From positions 1-19,221 of the forward strand of contig JAALLB010000010.1 of the NCBI GenBank assembly GCA_011087745.1: 19,221 nucleotides of DNA, given 5' to 3'. Positions 1-7,844 of this stretch are shown piece after piece (positions within the stretch are counted from its first letter, which is position 1; every line of letters starts with the position of its first letter). Both the position numbers and the translations under genes were made by a program. The notes under the pieces are model-generated. The model was given only the letters and a program-made list of their open reading frames with translations, had not been told where the DNA came from and searched no databases. Source of the stretch: Hyphomicrobiales bacterium (GTDB lineage Bacteria > Pseudomonadota > Alphaproteobacteria > Rhizobiales > Rhizobiaceae).

Positions 1-174
1 AGCCTGAAACGTCAACCCCAAATAATCAGATTTTCAAGGACTCGGAGTATACATGTATTTTTATCATATGTAGTTTCGATATATATCATTTGGACATAAA
101 TGTGAAGATTTTATGTTTTCTGGGGGGAAGAAAAATTGTCACATCAATAAAAATTCAACTTCACAAAAATTTCA

Positions 175-217
175 CTTGCAATTCTAATTTATCTATCTAC
201 TATTAGGTAGATAAATT
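175..217 (+). promoter_or_regulatory. Promoter with overlapping palindromic operator candidate for the VOC gene
   Basis: A CTTGCA hexamer (175-180) is followed after exactly 17 bases by TACTAT (198-203), a fair match to the alphaproteobacterial housekeeping promoter. The -10 lies inside an inverted repeat: the 10-base arm AATTTATCTA (186-195) is complementary to TAGATAAATT (208-217), and a shorter 7-base pairing (194-200 with 207-213) is also possible. A repressor binding here would block polymerase, but no regulator gene is visible in the window. The DNA from 1 to 174 is AT-rich and I see no gene in it. Confidence 0.45.
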
Positions 218-221
218 TATT

Positions 222-237
222 TGGCCGCTATCGGCCA
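222..237 (+). other. GC-rich hairpin in the VOC gene leader
   Basis: TGGCCG (222-227) and CGGCCA (232-237) form a perfect 6-bp stem around the loop CTAT, between the predicted transcription start and the ribosome binding site at about 251-255. No T-run follows, so it is not a classical terminator. It may stabilise the 5' end of the transcript or be incidental. Confidence 0.4.
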
Positions 238-262
238 GCAAGATTGAAAAAAGGAAAATCTG

Positions 263-625
263 ATGATTGGTTATTCAACAATTGGTGTTAATGACATTGA
301 AAATTCTAAAAAATTCTACTGCAACTTGTTTGATGCTGAAGTTCAAGTTGATGTTGGTCGCCTGGCGATGATTGGCAAGTCTTCAAATGAACCTATGGTT
401 GCAGTTTGCAACCCGTTTAACGAAGAAGCCCCAAGCAGTGGTAATGGCTCGATGATTGCATTCCCGCAAGAATCAAAAGCGGCAGTCGATGCGATGTACA
501 ATAAAGCTATATCTTTGGGTGCAACTAGCGAAGGGGAGCCTGGCCAACGTATTGACGATGTATTTTACGGTTCCTACGTGAAAGACGCTGACGGCAATAA
601 GCTCTGTTTTTATATTTTCGGATAA
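263..625 (+). CDS. VOC-family (glyoxalase/bleomycin-resistance fold) small protein
   Basis: The 120-residue protein has the length of a single-subunit VOC-fold protein. It starts with the beta strand and helix typical of the family (IGVNDIENSKKFY, about residues 7-19) and ends with the family's last strand motif, a VKDADGNKLCFY-type segment at about 106-117. Family members bind a metal and act as glyoxalases, dioxygenases or resistance proteins. The usual first-strand His ligand is not obvious here (the strand reads Gly-Tyr-Ser-Thr), so a glyoxalase I reaction should not be assumed. The start is supported by an AAGGA ribosome site 8 bases upstream. It is a single-gene unit with its own promoter and terminator, converging with the acyl-activating enzyme. 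The fold is well supported; the substrate is unknown. Confidence 0.85.
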   Translation: MIGYSTIGVNDIENSKKFYCNLFDAEVQVDVGRLAMIGKSSNEPMVAVCNPFNEEAPSSGNGSMIAFPQESKAAVDAMYNKAISLGATSEGEPGQRIDDVFYGSYVKDADGNKLCFYIFG

Positions 626-655
626 GCCACCAGTTCCCAGGGGCGGGAAATAGAG

Positions 656-700
656 AGCTGGGATTGTATTTTCAAATGCAAACCCGGCTTTTTATATTTT
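656..700 (+). terminator. Rho-independent terminator of the VOC gene
   Basis: AGCTGGG (656-662) pairs with CCCGGCT (683-689) with one G-U pair. The intervening bases continue the stem (TTGTATTT with AAATGCAA, one G-U) around a tiny loop. A T-rich tract follows directly (689-700). It lies about 30 bases after the VOC stop codon, in the gap between convergent genes. Confidence 0.7.
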
Positions 701-801
701 GTGGAAATGATACCTTGCCATTCCAGTAGGGAAACATCAATTTTGGCAATACCTGAAAATTCAGTTCCGAGTGGAACCCGTGTAGGACAGACCTTAGACA
801 G

Positions 802-2333
802 CTAGAGTACCAAGGCCTTTGCCCGGGTGTAATCAATTTTTCCAGAACCCAGTAGCGGAACGTTATTTACAACTTCAATGGCACTTGGTGCCAGTAGTTC
901 TGAAAAACCACGTTTCTTGATTGCTTCAAGTATCTGACCACGTTCCAAGTCAACTGAAGTCGTCAACAATATGACTTTCTCTCCCTTTCGTTTGTTCGGG
1001 ATAGAAACAACAGCATGGTCGTCATCGGGAGCCAATGGATTAACAATGCTTTCGATCAAGGTGAGGGAGACCATTTCGTCAGCAATTTTGGCAAAGCGTT
1101 TAACCCTTCCTTTAATGGCGACGAACCCTTCTTCATCGATATCAACAATGTCGCCTGTATCATGCCAGTCCGTTTCACGAGGTTGCAGAACACCTGGTTT
1201 GTCCGCCTTCATATAACCGAGCATCAGGTTTGGACCTTTAATGATGAGCTTGCCGCCATCATCAATACCACCAACCTTTTCCAGTTTGGCTTCAATACCA
1301 GGGAGTAGTTTGCCAACGGTGCCGATTTTTCGTTCTTCAATTGAATTCACCGCAAGAACCGGTGCGGTTTCAGTCATGCCAAAGCCTTCCAGTATATCTA
1401 CTTCGAAGCGGTCTTTCCAAGTTTGTGTCGTTTCAAGTTTTACGGGTTCGGCACCGGCAACTACTATTCGCAAGGATGAAAAATCTTCATCTTTTGCCAT
1501 GCGTGCATAGCCGCCTAAAAACGTATCTGTTCCAAAAAGAATTGTGGACTTGGTTTTGGCAACTGCCTTTGGAATAATTTTATAATGAAACGGAGAGGGG
1601 TACAGAAAAAGCTTCACGCCGAATATCAAAGGCAACATCATGCCACCCGTCATGCCAAGCGAATGGAAAACGGGCAATGCGCTAAATACTTTGTCGGTGA
1701 TATGAGAAAACTTAACCTGTGCACGTATCTGAGAAAGATTTGCCAAAATATTGGCATGGGAAAGAACAACGCCTTTTGGCAGTCCTTCCGATCCGGAAGT
1801 AAATAATATTACGGCAGCTTCACTTGATTTAGTTTCTGCAAGGGGATTTTTGTAGGTTAGTGCAGATACGATTTTGTTGATAAAGTTTACGCTCTCTCGT
1901 ATTTCCTCCAGCCAAATAAACTTAAATCCAGCTGTTTCCATTGCCTTTATGAGTTCGTGAAGATCGCCTTTTTCAACGAAGGCATGAGAACACAAGACGG
2001 TTTTTATGGCGGCTGTTTCACATGCCGAAACAACCGTTGATGGACCGGCGCTGTAATTGAGCATTGCGGGAATGCAGCCCAATGATTGTAGTGCTATTAC
2101 GGTTACTGTGCCACCGGAGGCATTGGGTAAAAGCACACCAACAGCTTCGCCAGTGCTCATGTGTGATTTGAATTTTCGAGCTAAGACATTGGCACCTATA
2201 AGCAGTTTTTTGTAGGTTAGACTGCCACCGGTTGCGTCTTCGATTATGGGTTCGATGAGCCAAACTTATTGCAAGAGTCCACAAGAGCAGCAAATAGCGT
2301 TTTACCCTCGAACTCGGATTTAAATTCAGCCAT
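802..2333 (-). pseudogene. AMP-dependent acyl-activating enzyme (acyl-CoA/acyl-ACP synthetase-like), frameshifted near the N-terminus
   Basis: Allowing one missing base gives about 510 residues of an ANL-superfamily adenylating enzyme, which activates a carboxylic acid as acyl-AMP and passes it to CoA or an ACP. In corrected numbering the P-loop-like core TSGSEGLPKG is at about 179-188, the GFGMTETAP motif at about 317-325, the TGD motif at about 393-395, and the catalytic Lys of GSGKIDY at about 499. It resembles the adenylating half of bifunctional Aas proteins more than long-chain FadD, but the substrate is uncertain. The true start is probably ATG at 2333, with GGAGG 7 bases upstream. That frame hits TAA about 29 codons in, and the downstream frame continues the family sequence from 2160 or slightly before. 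The break lies near 2248-2256 and one extra base would repair it. It follows the SDR gene by 60 bases on the same strand. Confidence 0.75.
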
Positions 2334-2361
2334 ATAATTTCCTCCCGCCATGACTATCACA

Positions 2362-2387
2362 ACTAGAGGTTAAGGTTTCAAGTCAAG
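2362..2387 (-). promoter_or_regulatory. Possible promoter with imperfect dyad upstream of the acyl-activating enzyme
   Basis: Between the SDR stop and the ATG at 2333 there is a perfect CTTGAC -35-like hexamer (2387-2382). It overlaps a dyad, ACTTGA (2383-2378) and TCTAGT (2367-2362), with complementary ends ACTnGA/TCnAGT. No convincing -10 sits at normal spacing. A long-spacer promoter activated by a MerR-type regulator is conceivable but unproven. Confidence 0.25.
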
Positions 2388-2393
2388 AAAAGC

Positions 2394-3116
2394 TTATTTG
2401 CGGAAAGAGCTGGCCTCACGGTCGTAAATTTGGCCGTTTTGGATAAGTTCGGCAGATACAAGTGCCATCAAACTTTCAGCAATTGCTGATGGGTGAGCAA
2501 TTGTATCAGGGTCTTCGCCCGGCATTGCTTGCGCGCGCATGGCTGTTCGCATGGGTCCGGTATTGAGCATGTTGATGCGCATGTCGGTTTTTTCGCATTC
2601 AGCGCTCCATGTTTTAACAAGAGCCCGCAGCGCAGATTGAGATGCAGTATATGGTCCCCAAAACGGTTTGCATTTATCAGGTGCGTTTGCTGTCATGAAA
2701 ACGGCGCGAGCATTCTCTGATAGCCTCAGAAGCTGCGAGGTAGACCGCATCAACCGGTAATTTGCTGTAACGTTAAGATTTGTTACTTTATCAAATGACT
2801 TGGGATCGATGTGTTCAAGCGGAGACAAGTCGCCCAATGTGCCCGCATTGGAAACCAGAATGTCCAGTTTTCCCCAGCGATCATAAATTGAAGCACCTAG
2901 GCGATCTATCGCTTCAAAGTCTGTAAGATCAAGCGGGACGAGGGTAGCTGTTCCACCGGCTGCTTGAATTCCATCATCAAGTTCTTCAAGACCACCAACG
3001 GTACGGGCGATGGCGATAACATGGGCGCCAGCCTTTGCCAGTGTTAAAGCGCAGTGATATCCAATGCCGCGCGATGCGCCGGTAACTAGCGCCAGTTTTC
3101 CTTCAAGAGACTTCAT
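2394..3116 (-). CDS. SDR-fold protein with degenerate catalytic site
   Basis: This 240-residue short-chain dehydrogenase/reductase fold protein keeps the Rossmann cofactor motif TGASRGIG (12-19) and the NAG motif (90-92). Aligned by spacing with FabG in the same window (Asn111, Ser139, Tyr152, Lys156), Asn115 and Tyr156 are kept, but the catalytic Ser position is Ala143 and the YxxxK lysine is Gln160. Family members next to purF in related genomes are annotated only as SDR oxidoreductases; no substrate is known to me. The start ATG lies 4 bases after the purF stop, so translation is probably coupled and the two are co-transcribed. The rest of the sequence is clean, so these are likely real substitutions. 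The protein may bind NAD(P) without normal oxidoreductase activity. Confidence 0.85.
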   Translation of the reverse strand: MKSLEGKLALVTGASRGIGYHCALTLAKAGAHVIAIARTVGGLEELDDGIQAAGGTATLVPLDLTDFEAIDRLGASIYDRWGKLDILVSNAGTLGDLSPLEHIDPKSFDKVTNLNVTANYRLMRSTSQLLRLSENARAVFMTANAPDKCKPFWGPYTASQSALRALVKTWSAECEKTDMRINMLNTGPMRTAMRAQAMPGEDPDTIAHPSAIAESLMALVSAELIQNGQIYDREASSFRK

Positions 3117-3119
3117 CGA

Positions 3120-4568
3120 TTAGCCGTTTGCTTCTGACAATAATGCAAGGTTTGATATATTGTCTCTATCATCATGATCGGTCAGAGCTGTTGGATATTC
3201 AGCTGAGAAACAAGCATCACAATATTGAGGGCTATCATTGTCGCGACTCGCTTCACCCGCAGCGCGGTAAAGGCCATCCAGTGAAATAAAGCTGAGTGAG
3301 TCAACACGGATGAAATCCTGCATTTCTTCAATAGACATGCGGGAGGCAAGAAGTTTATGAGATTCTGGCGTGTCCACACCATAAAAACATGAAGCGCGAG
3401 TTGGTGGGCTGGCAATGCGCATGTGTACCGATGCAGCACCTGCTTCTCGAACCATTTGAACGATTTTTTGTGAGGTTGTACCTCGTACAATAGAATCATC
3501 AACCAAAACAACGCGTTTGCCCTCAAGCATATGCCGGTTGGCGTTGTGCTTTAGTTTTACGCCCATGTGACGGATTGAATCTGAAGGTTGAATAAAGGTT
3601 CGTCCAACATAATGGTTTCGGATAATACCAAGCTCAAATGGTAATCCGGTACCTTGTGCATACCCAATGGCAGCAGGAACTCCGGAATCTGGTACAGGCA
3701 CAACAATATCAGCATCAGCTGGTGATTCTTTTGCCAGTTCCACACCGATTTGCTTGCGAATATCGTAAACGCTATTGCCTTCAATGGTGGAATCCGGACG
3801 GGCAAAATAGACATATTCGAAGATACAGAACCGTTTCTTGGCTTCTTCAAATGGACGTAAACTTTTTACACCGCGGTCTGTAATGATAACCAATTCGCCG
3901 GGATCAATGTCCCGCACAAAACGAGCCCCAATGATATCAAGGGCACAGGTTTCGGACGCAAGAATGTAAGATCCGTCCAAATCACCCAGGACAAGAGGAC
4001 GTACGCCAAGCTTGTCACGGCAGCCGATCAGTTTTTTGTTGGTAAGACCGACAAAGGAAAAAGCGCCTTCAAGTCTGCGAAGTGCTTCCTGTAAGCGGTC
4101 TACAAACATTGTTTCCTTACCCATGGCAATGAGGTGCAGGATTGTTTCTGTATCAGATGTTGACTGGAAGATTGCTCCAGCGCGTTGAAGCTCCTGGCGA
4201 AGGGGCATCGCGTTGGTGATGTTGCCGTTGTGAGCAACTGCGAAGCCACCGCCAGAAAATTCGGCAAAGAAAGGCTGAACGTTGCGCATTTCATCGCCGC
4301 CCGTTGTCGAATATCGTGTGTGACCAATAGCGCGCTGACCACCAAGACGATCTATAACGCTTTTCTTGGTAAAGGTGTCGCTGATCAGACCCATGTGCCG
4401 TTCCGCATGAAACTGCTGGCCATCGAATGAAACGATACCAGCGCCTTCTTGTCCACGGTGTTGGAGAGCATGTAATCCCAACGTTGTGAGGGCGGCTGCA
4501 TCTTCGTTGTTGAAAATACCAAACACTCCACATTCTTCGCGGAGCTTATCATCATCAAGAAATGACAT
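3120..4568 (-). CDS. purF: Amidophosphoribosyltransferase (glutamine PRPP amidotransferase)
   Basis: PurF catalyses the first committed step of purine synthesis, making phosphoribosylamine from PRPP and glutamine. The 482-residue protein has an N-terminal Ntn glutaminase domain whose nucleophile should be Cys13 (EECGVFGIF), exposed by cleavage of a 12-residue propeptide. The C-terminal phosphoribosyltransferase domain carries the PRPP loop VVLVDDSIVRGTTS (353-366). Cys248, Cys394, Cys450 and Cys453 occupy the positions of the four [4Fe-4S] ligands of the Bacillus-type enzyme, so this is the propeptide and iron-sulfur class rather than the E. coli class. It lies 29 bases downstream of cvpA and is followed by the SDR gene after 3 bases. 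An AGAGG site precedes the ATG. It acts in the cytoplasm. Confidence 0.97.
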   Translation of the reverse strand: MSFLDDDKLREECGVFGIFNNEDAAALTTLGLHALQHRGQEGAGIVSFDGQQFHAERHMGLISDTFTKKSVIDRLGGQRAIGHTRYSTTGGDEMRNVQPFFAEFSGGGFAVAHNGNITNAMPLRQELQRAGAIFQSTSDTETILHLIAMGKETMFVDRLQEALRRLEGAFSFVGLTNKKLIGCRDKLGVRPLVLGDLDGSYILASETCALDIIGARFVRDIDPGELVIITDRGVKSLRPFEEAKKRFCIFEYVYFARPDSTIEGNSVYDIRKQIGVELAKESPADADIVVPVPDSGVPAAIGYAQGTGLPFELGIIRNHYVGRTFIQPSDSIRHMGVKLKHNANRHMLEGKRVVLVDDSIVRGTTSQKIVQMVREAGAASVHMRIASPPTRASCFYGVDTPESHKLLASRMSIEEMQDFIRVDSLSFISLDGLYRAAGEASRDNDSPQYCDACFSAEYPTALTDHDDRDNISNLALLSEANG

Positions 4569-4597
4569 TTAGACCTCTTTCAAGGGTTTAGTAGCGG

Positions 4598-5152
4598 TCA
4601 GCTATCCTGACCTTCAGGTTTAGGGTCACTGGAAATTCCCAGTTTATCAAATACATATGCGCTTGGATCGTCGGGTATTGAATCGATAATGCTTTTACCA
4701 ACTGAATCAATCATTGGTTTTGATTTGGCCTCAGTTACCCAAGTTGGTATTTGTTCAGAGATCAAAAATTCTGCGAACATGGTCAACACTGTCACCAGCA
4801 GGAACCCTCTGAATGCTCCAAAAATGAAACCGAGGGTTCTGTCCAAAGCACCAACGCGACTGTCAACAATCAGATCAGCAATTTTAATTGTAATCAGACT
4901 GACAATAATAAGTGCCACAATAAAGATAATTGCACCGGCAACGATCAAGGAAACAAGTTCATTGCTGGTAATTGAAGCTGTGTATCCAGCGACAAACGGG
5001 GCAAGGGATTTATGGAACAGGAATGCAAGAATGAGTGCAACAATCCACGATCCGATGGACAATACTTCTCTAGAGAACCCACGCACCATGGCCAGAAGGC
5101 CAGAGACCAGCATTAATAAAATGAGAATTATGTCCAGCAATTCAATTGGCAT
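4598..5152 (-). CDS. cvpA: CvpA family inner-membrane protein
   Basis: The 184-residue protein has four hydrophobic segments (about 5-22, 33-48, 66-89 and 106-130) and a polar C-terminal tail of about 50 residues, the architecture of CvpA, named from colicin V production in E. coli. The early Arg-Gly pair (24-25) and the central VGALDRTLGFIFG region (about 100-112) fit the family. Its biochemical role is not established. Adjacency to purF, only 29 bases away, is common in proteobacteria and suggests co-transcription, without proving a role in purine metabolism. A 114-base gap separates it from radA upstream, so it may have its own promoter, though I could not identify a good one. Confidence 0.92.
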   Translation of the reverse strand: MPIELLDIILILLMLVSGLLAMVRGFSREVLSIGSWIVALILAFLFHKSLAPFVAGYTASITSNELVSLIVAGAIIFIVALIIVSLITIKIADLIVDSRVGALDRTLGFIFGAFRGFLLVTVLTMFAEFLISEQIPTWVTEAKSKPMIDSVGKSIIDSIPDDPSAYVFDKLGISSDPKPEGQDS

Positions 5153-5194
5153 CGTGGACTAACCCCTATGTATATTCTGTTGTGTGAACGATTA

Positions 5195-5219
5195 GCTGGA
5201 TTTTGAAAGTTTTTCCAGC
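5195..5219 (-). other. Hairpin between radA and cvpA
   Basis: GCTGGA (5195-5200) and TCCAGC (5214-5219) form a 6-bp stem with a 13-base loop in the 114-base gap between the radA stop and the cvpA start. No T-run follows on the minus strand, so it could be an mRNA processing or stability element rather than a terminator. Confidence 0.3.
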
Positions 5220-5266
5220 CCTAAAGCACGTTCATGATGCTCGCTTGCACAATTAATATGTCGTTA

Positions 5267-6649
5267 TTACGTTTTTTCTTTCATTGAAGAGATTTTTACA
5301 GCCAATTCTGTCAATTCCTTGATGAAATCAACTTTCATGCCACCACCATTTGATACATCATCACTGGCCGTTGAAGCTGATGCTTGATGAAAACCCAATT
5401 TGCTAGCTTCTTTTAAGCGTTGATTGGCATGCGCGACGGGTCTCGTAGAGCCCGAAAGGCTAATTTCTCCAAAATGTACGCTATCTGCCGGGAGGGGCAC
5501 GCCGCAAAGCGAAGAAAGAAGTGCCGCTGCAACGGCCAAGTCTGCAGCAGGTTCAACAATTCTATAGCCTCCAGCAACATTGAGATAGACATCATATTGC
5601 CCAAGCTTAACCCCGCAATGGGCTTCAAGAACGGCTAAAACCATCGATAGTCGGGATGTATCCCAGCCGATAACAGCTCGGCGCGGTGTTCCAAGGGAGG
5701 ATTGTGCAACCAGAGCCTGGATTTCTACCAATACCGGCCGTGTGCCTTCCATCCCCGCAAAAACTGCAGCGCCTGGTGATGATTCATTGCGTTCACCCAG
5801 AAAGAGTTCGGAAGGGTTTCTCACTTCCCGCAAGCCCTTGTCGGACATTTCAAAGACGCCGATCTCGTCGGTTGGGCCAAAGCGGTTTTTAACATTGCGC
5901 AAAATGCGGTAATGATGCCCGCCTTCTCCTTCAAAATACAAAACGGCATCAACCATGTGTTCCACAACGCGGGGGCCTGCAATTTGACCTTCTTTGGTAA
6001 CGTGACCAACTAGAACGACGCAGGTGCCTGATTTTTTGGCATAGCGAATCATGGCCTGTGCTGCGGAGCGAACCTGCGTCACTGTTCCAGGTGCAGAATC
6101 AGCCAGATCTGTCCAAAGCGTCTGGATTGAATCGAGAATCAAAAGTGCAGGTGGCTCATCGTTTTCAAGTGTTGCGATGATGTTTTCGATGCTGGTTTCT
6201 GCTGCAAGACCCACATTTGGTTCGATTGCATTAAGACGAAGCGCTCGCATTCTGATTTGCGCAACTGCTTCCTCACCAGAAACATAAACAACCTTATGAC
6301 CCTGTTTGGCGACAGCGGCCGATGCCTGCATAAGAAGTGTTGATTTGCCGATGCCCGGATCTCCGCCAACCAAAAGCGCGGAACCTTTTACAAAACCGCC
6401 GCCCGTAACGCGGTCCAATTCATCAATACCGGAGGCAATGCGCGGTGCCTGTTCGCTTTCACCGGCCAGAGAGACCAATTGTACAGGCGTTCCCTTGCGC
6501 ATCTGTTTGCCAGGATTAGCGGCGATGCCCATGGATGGATTGTCTTCAATCAGTGTATTCCATTCGCCACAGCCATCACACTTGCCAGACCATTGATGAT
6601 AAGAGCTGCCACAGGATTGGCAGACAAATTGAGTTTTGGATTTAGCCAC
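5267..6649 (-). CDS. radA: DNA repair protein RadA (Sms)
   Basis: RadA is a hexameric RecA-like ATPase that drives branch migration in homologous recombination and repair. The 460-residue protein shows every family landmark: a four-cysteine zinc finger (Cys10, Cys13, Cys24, Cys27), a Walker A motif GGDPGIGKST (95-104), the RadA-specific KNRFG motif (254-258), and a C-terminal Lon-protease-like domain (from about 290) used for DNA binding. The start is a GTG at 6649, giving MAKSKTQF; no nearer ATG fits. It is 72 bases downstream of alr, and that gap contains an alphaproteobacterial SOS-type box, so damage-inducible expression is likely but not shown. Confidence 0.96.
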   Translation of the reverse strand: MAKSKTQFVCQSCGSSYHQWSGKCDGCGEWNTLIEDNPSMGIAANPGKQMRKGTPVQLVSLAGESEQAPRIASGIDELDRVTGGGFVKGSALLVGGDPGIGKSTLLMQASAAVAKQGHKVVYVSGEEAVAQIRMRALRLNAIEPNVGLAAETSIENIIATLENDEPPALLILDSIQTLWTDLADSAPGTVTQVRSAAQAMIRYAKKSGTCVVLVGHVTKEGQIAGPRVVEHMVDAVLYFEGEGGHHYRILRNVKNRFGPTDEIGVFEMSDKGLREVRNPSELFLGERNESSPGAAVFAGMEGTRPVLVEIQALVAQSSLGTPRRAVIGWDTSRLSMVLAVLEAHCGVKLGQYDVYLNVAGGYRIVEPAADLAVAAALLSSLCGVPLPADSVHFGEISLSGSTRPVAHANQRLKEASKLGFHQASASTASDDVSNGGGMKVDFIKELTELAVKISSMKEKT

Positions 6650-6664
6650 AAGAAACGCCTCTTT

Positions 6665-6679
6665 GTTCTTGTTATGTTC
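6665..6679 (-). promoter_or_regulatory. LexA (SOS) box upstream of radA
   Basis: On the plus strand GTTC (6665-6668) is followed after exactly 7 bases by GTTC (6676-6679); on the coding strand this reads GAAC-N7-GAAC. This direct repeat is the established LexA-binding sequence of many alphaproteobacteria. It lies 16 bases upstream of the radA GTG. A CTTGCC -35-like hexamer (6706-6701) lies just upstream, so the box would cover the -10/+1 zone of a radA promoter. The -10 itself is a poor match. LexA is not encoded in this window. Confidence 0.6.
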
Positions 6680-6721
6680 TTATTGTAAAATGATGAGTTT
6701 GGCAAGGGGGTATTGGATTAT

Positions 6722-7831
6722 CTAATTTCCCCAATATTCCCGAACATACCTTGCGCCAAGGGATGTCAGCAATTCGTAGCCGATGGTGCCACAGTCTCTG
6801 GCTGCATCATCTACCGGAATGTTTTTTCCGAATAATTCTGCCCATTCTGCTTTTTCAAGCACCTGTTCAGGAACATCGGTTACATCAACGGTAATGAGAT
6901 CCATGGATACAGGGCCCAAAATAGGGGCAAAATGGCCATCAATCCAAACAGAACCACCCTTTAGCAGGGTATTTCTCAAGGGGACACCTGCGCCAGAGAG
7001 TGAGCGGTGGAAACCATCTGCGTAGCCGCCGGAAATAGTGGCTATTTTTGTAGGGCGGGTGAGGGTTGCTTCTGCGCCATAACCGACTTTTTCTCCACTC
7101 TTTGCATTGCGGATTTGCAGGATGCGGGAGAGTGCGGTCACGACTGGTTGCATCGGATTTGGTGTATTGTTTATTGCTTCACCGCCATATATCGCAATGC
7201 CGGGTCTGGTGAGATTGTAGTGGAAATCAGGGTGTGAGAGTGTTGCGGCGCTGTTCGAAAATGAATTCTCCAAGGTGTTGAAACTACTAACACATTTCTG
7301 AAATTTTTCGTGTTGCAGCCTATTGTGCTCGTGATCGACATCATCTGCACAGGCTAAATGGGACATCAACACCTTTGCGTTTAAACTTGAAAGCAATGAT
7401 GCGTTTTTTGAAAGTGTGATCACTTCTTCCACGTCCATTCCCAAACGGTTCATTCCCGTATCTACGTGCAATGCACAACTGTTTCCCTTGCTGTGTTTTG
7501 CCCATAACGCAACCTGATCCGTGTTACCAAGAACCGGAATCAGCTTATTGTCTGAAATGGTGTCTAACGTATCTGCAAATAAGCCATTTAAAATGAAAAT
7601 ACGTGCACTGGGTGCAATAGCTCTGACGCGCTCCCCTGTTTCGGAGATTGCAACGAAGAATGTTTTGCATCCGGCCTTGGTCAATGCTTTTACAACCGGA
7701 TCTACACCCAGTCCATATGCATTTGCCTTGATAACGGCAGAACATTCAGCATTGCCTGACAGCTTTTTAAGCTTTTGCCAATTTTGGACAAGCGCGTTTA
7801 AGTCGATGATGAGACGAGGGGCTGTAGACAT
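6722..7831 (-). CDS. alr: Alanine racemase
   Basis: Alr is a PLP enzyme that interconverts L- and D-alanine for peptidoglycan synthesis. Starting at ATG 7831 gives 369 residues, normal for the family, and the first residues (PRLIIDLNAL) match the usual N-terminus. The same frame stays open upstream inside dnaB, but that sequence is unrelated and should not be included. The PLP lysine is Lys35 in AVIKANAYG (32-40). The opposing catalytic Tyr is most likely Tyr251 in VGYGA. The TRPGIAIYG segment (208-216) is the conserved phosphate-binding region. The start is only 13 bases from the dnaB stop, so the genes are probably co-transcribed. Catabolic (dadX) and biosynthetic racemases cannot be separated by sequence, but the context favours housekeeping alr. 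Confidence 0.95.
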   Translation of the reverse strand: MSTAPRLIIDLNALVQNWQKLKKLSGNAECSAVIKANAYGLGVDPVVKALTKAGCKTFFVAISETGERVRAIAPSARIFILNGLFADTLDTISDNKLIPVLGNTDQVALWAKHSKGNSCALHVDTGMNRLGMDVEEVITLSKNASLLSSLNAKVLMSHLACADDVDHEHNRLQHEKFQKCVSSFNTLENSFSNSAATLSHPDFHYNLTRPGIAIYGGEAINNTPNPMQPVVTALSRILQIRNAKSGEKVGYGAEATLTRPTKIATISGGYADGFHRSLSGAGVPLRNTLLKGGSVWIDGHFAPILGPVSMDLITVDVTDVPEQVLEKAEWAELFGKNIPVDDAARDCGTIGYELLTSLGARYVREYWGN

Positions 7832-7844
7832 GCTTTGTTTTACA

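Noticed and set aside
4689..5162. 157-codon plus-strand frame opposite cvpA
   Set aside because: It is the antisense shadow of a clear CvpA coding sequence, with no ribosome site or recognisable domain.
5161..5266. Promoter for cvpA-purF around a TATACA hexamer
   Set aside because: No acceptable -35 lies 16-18 bases upstream, so I could not support it.
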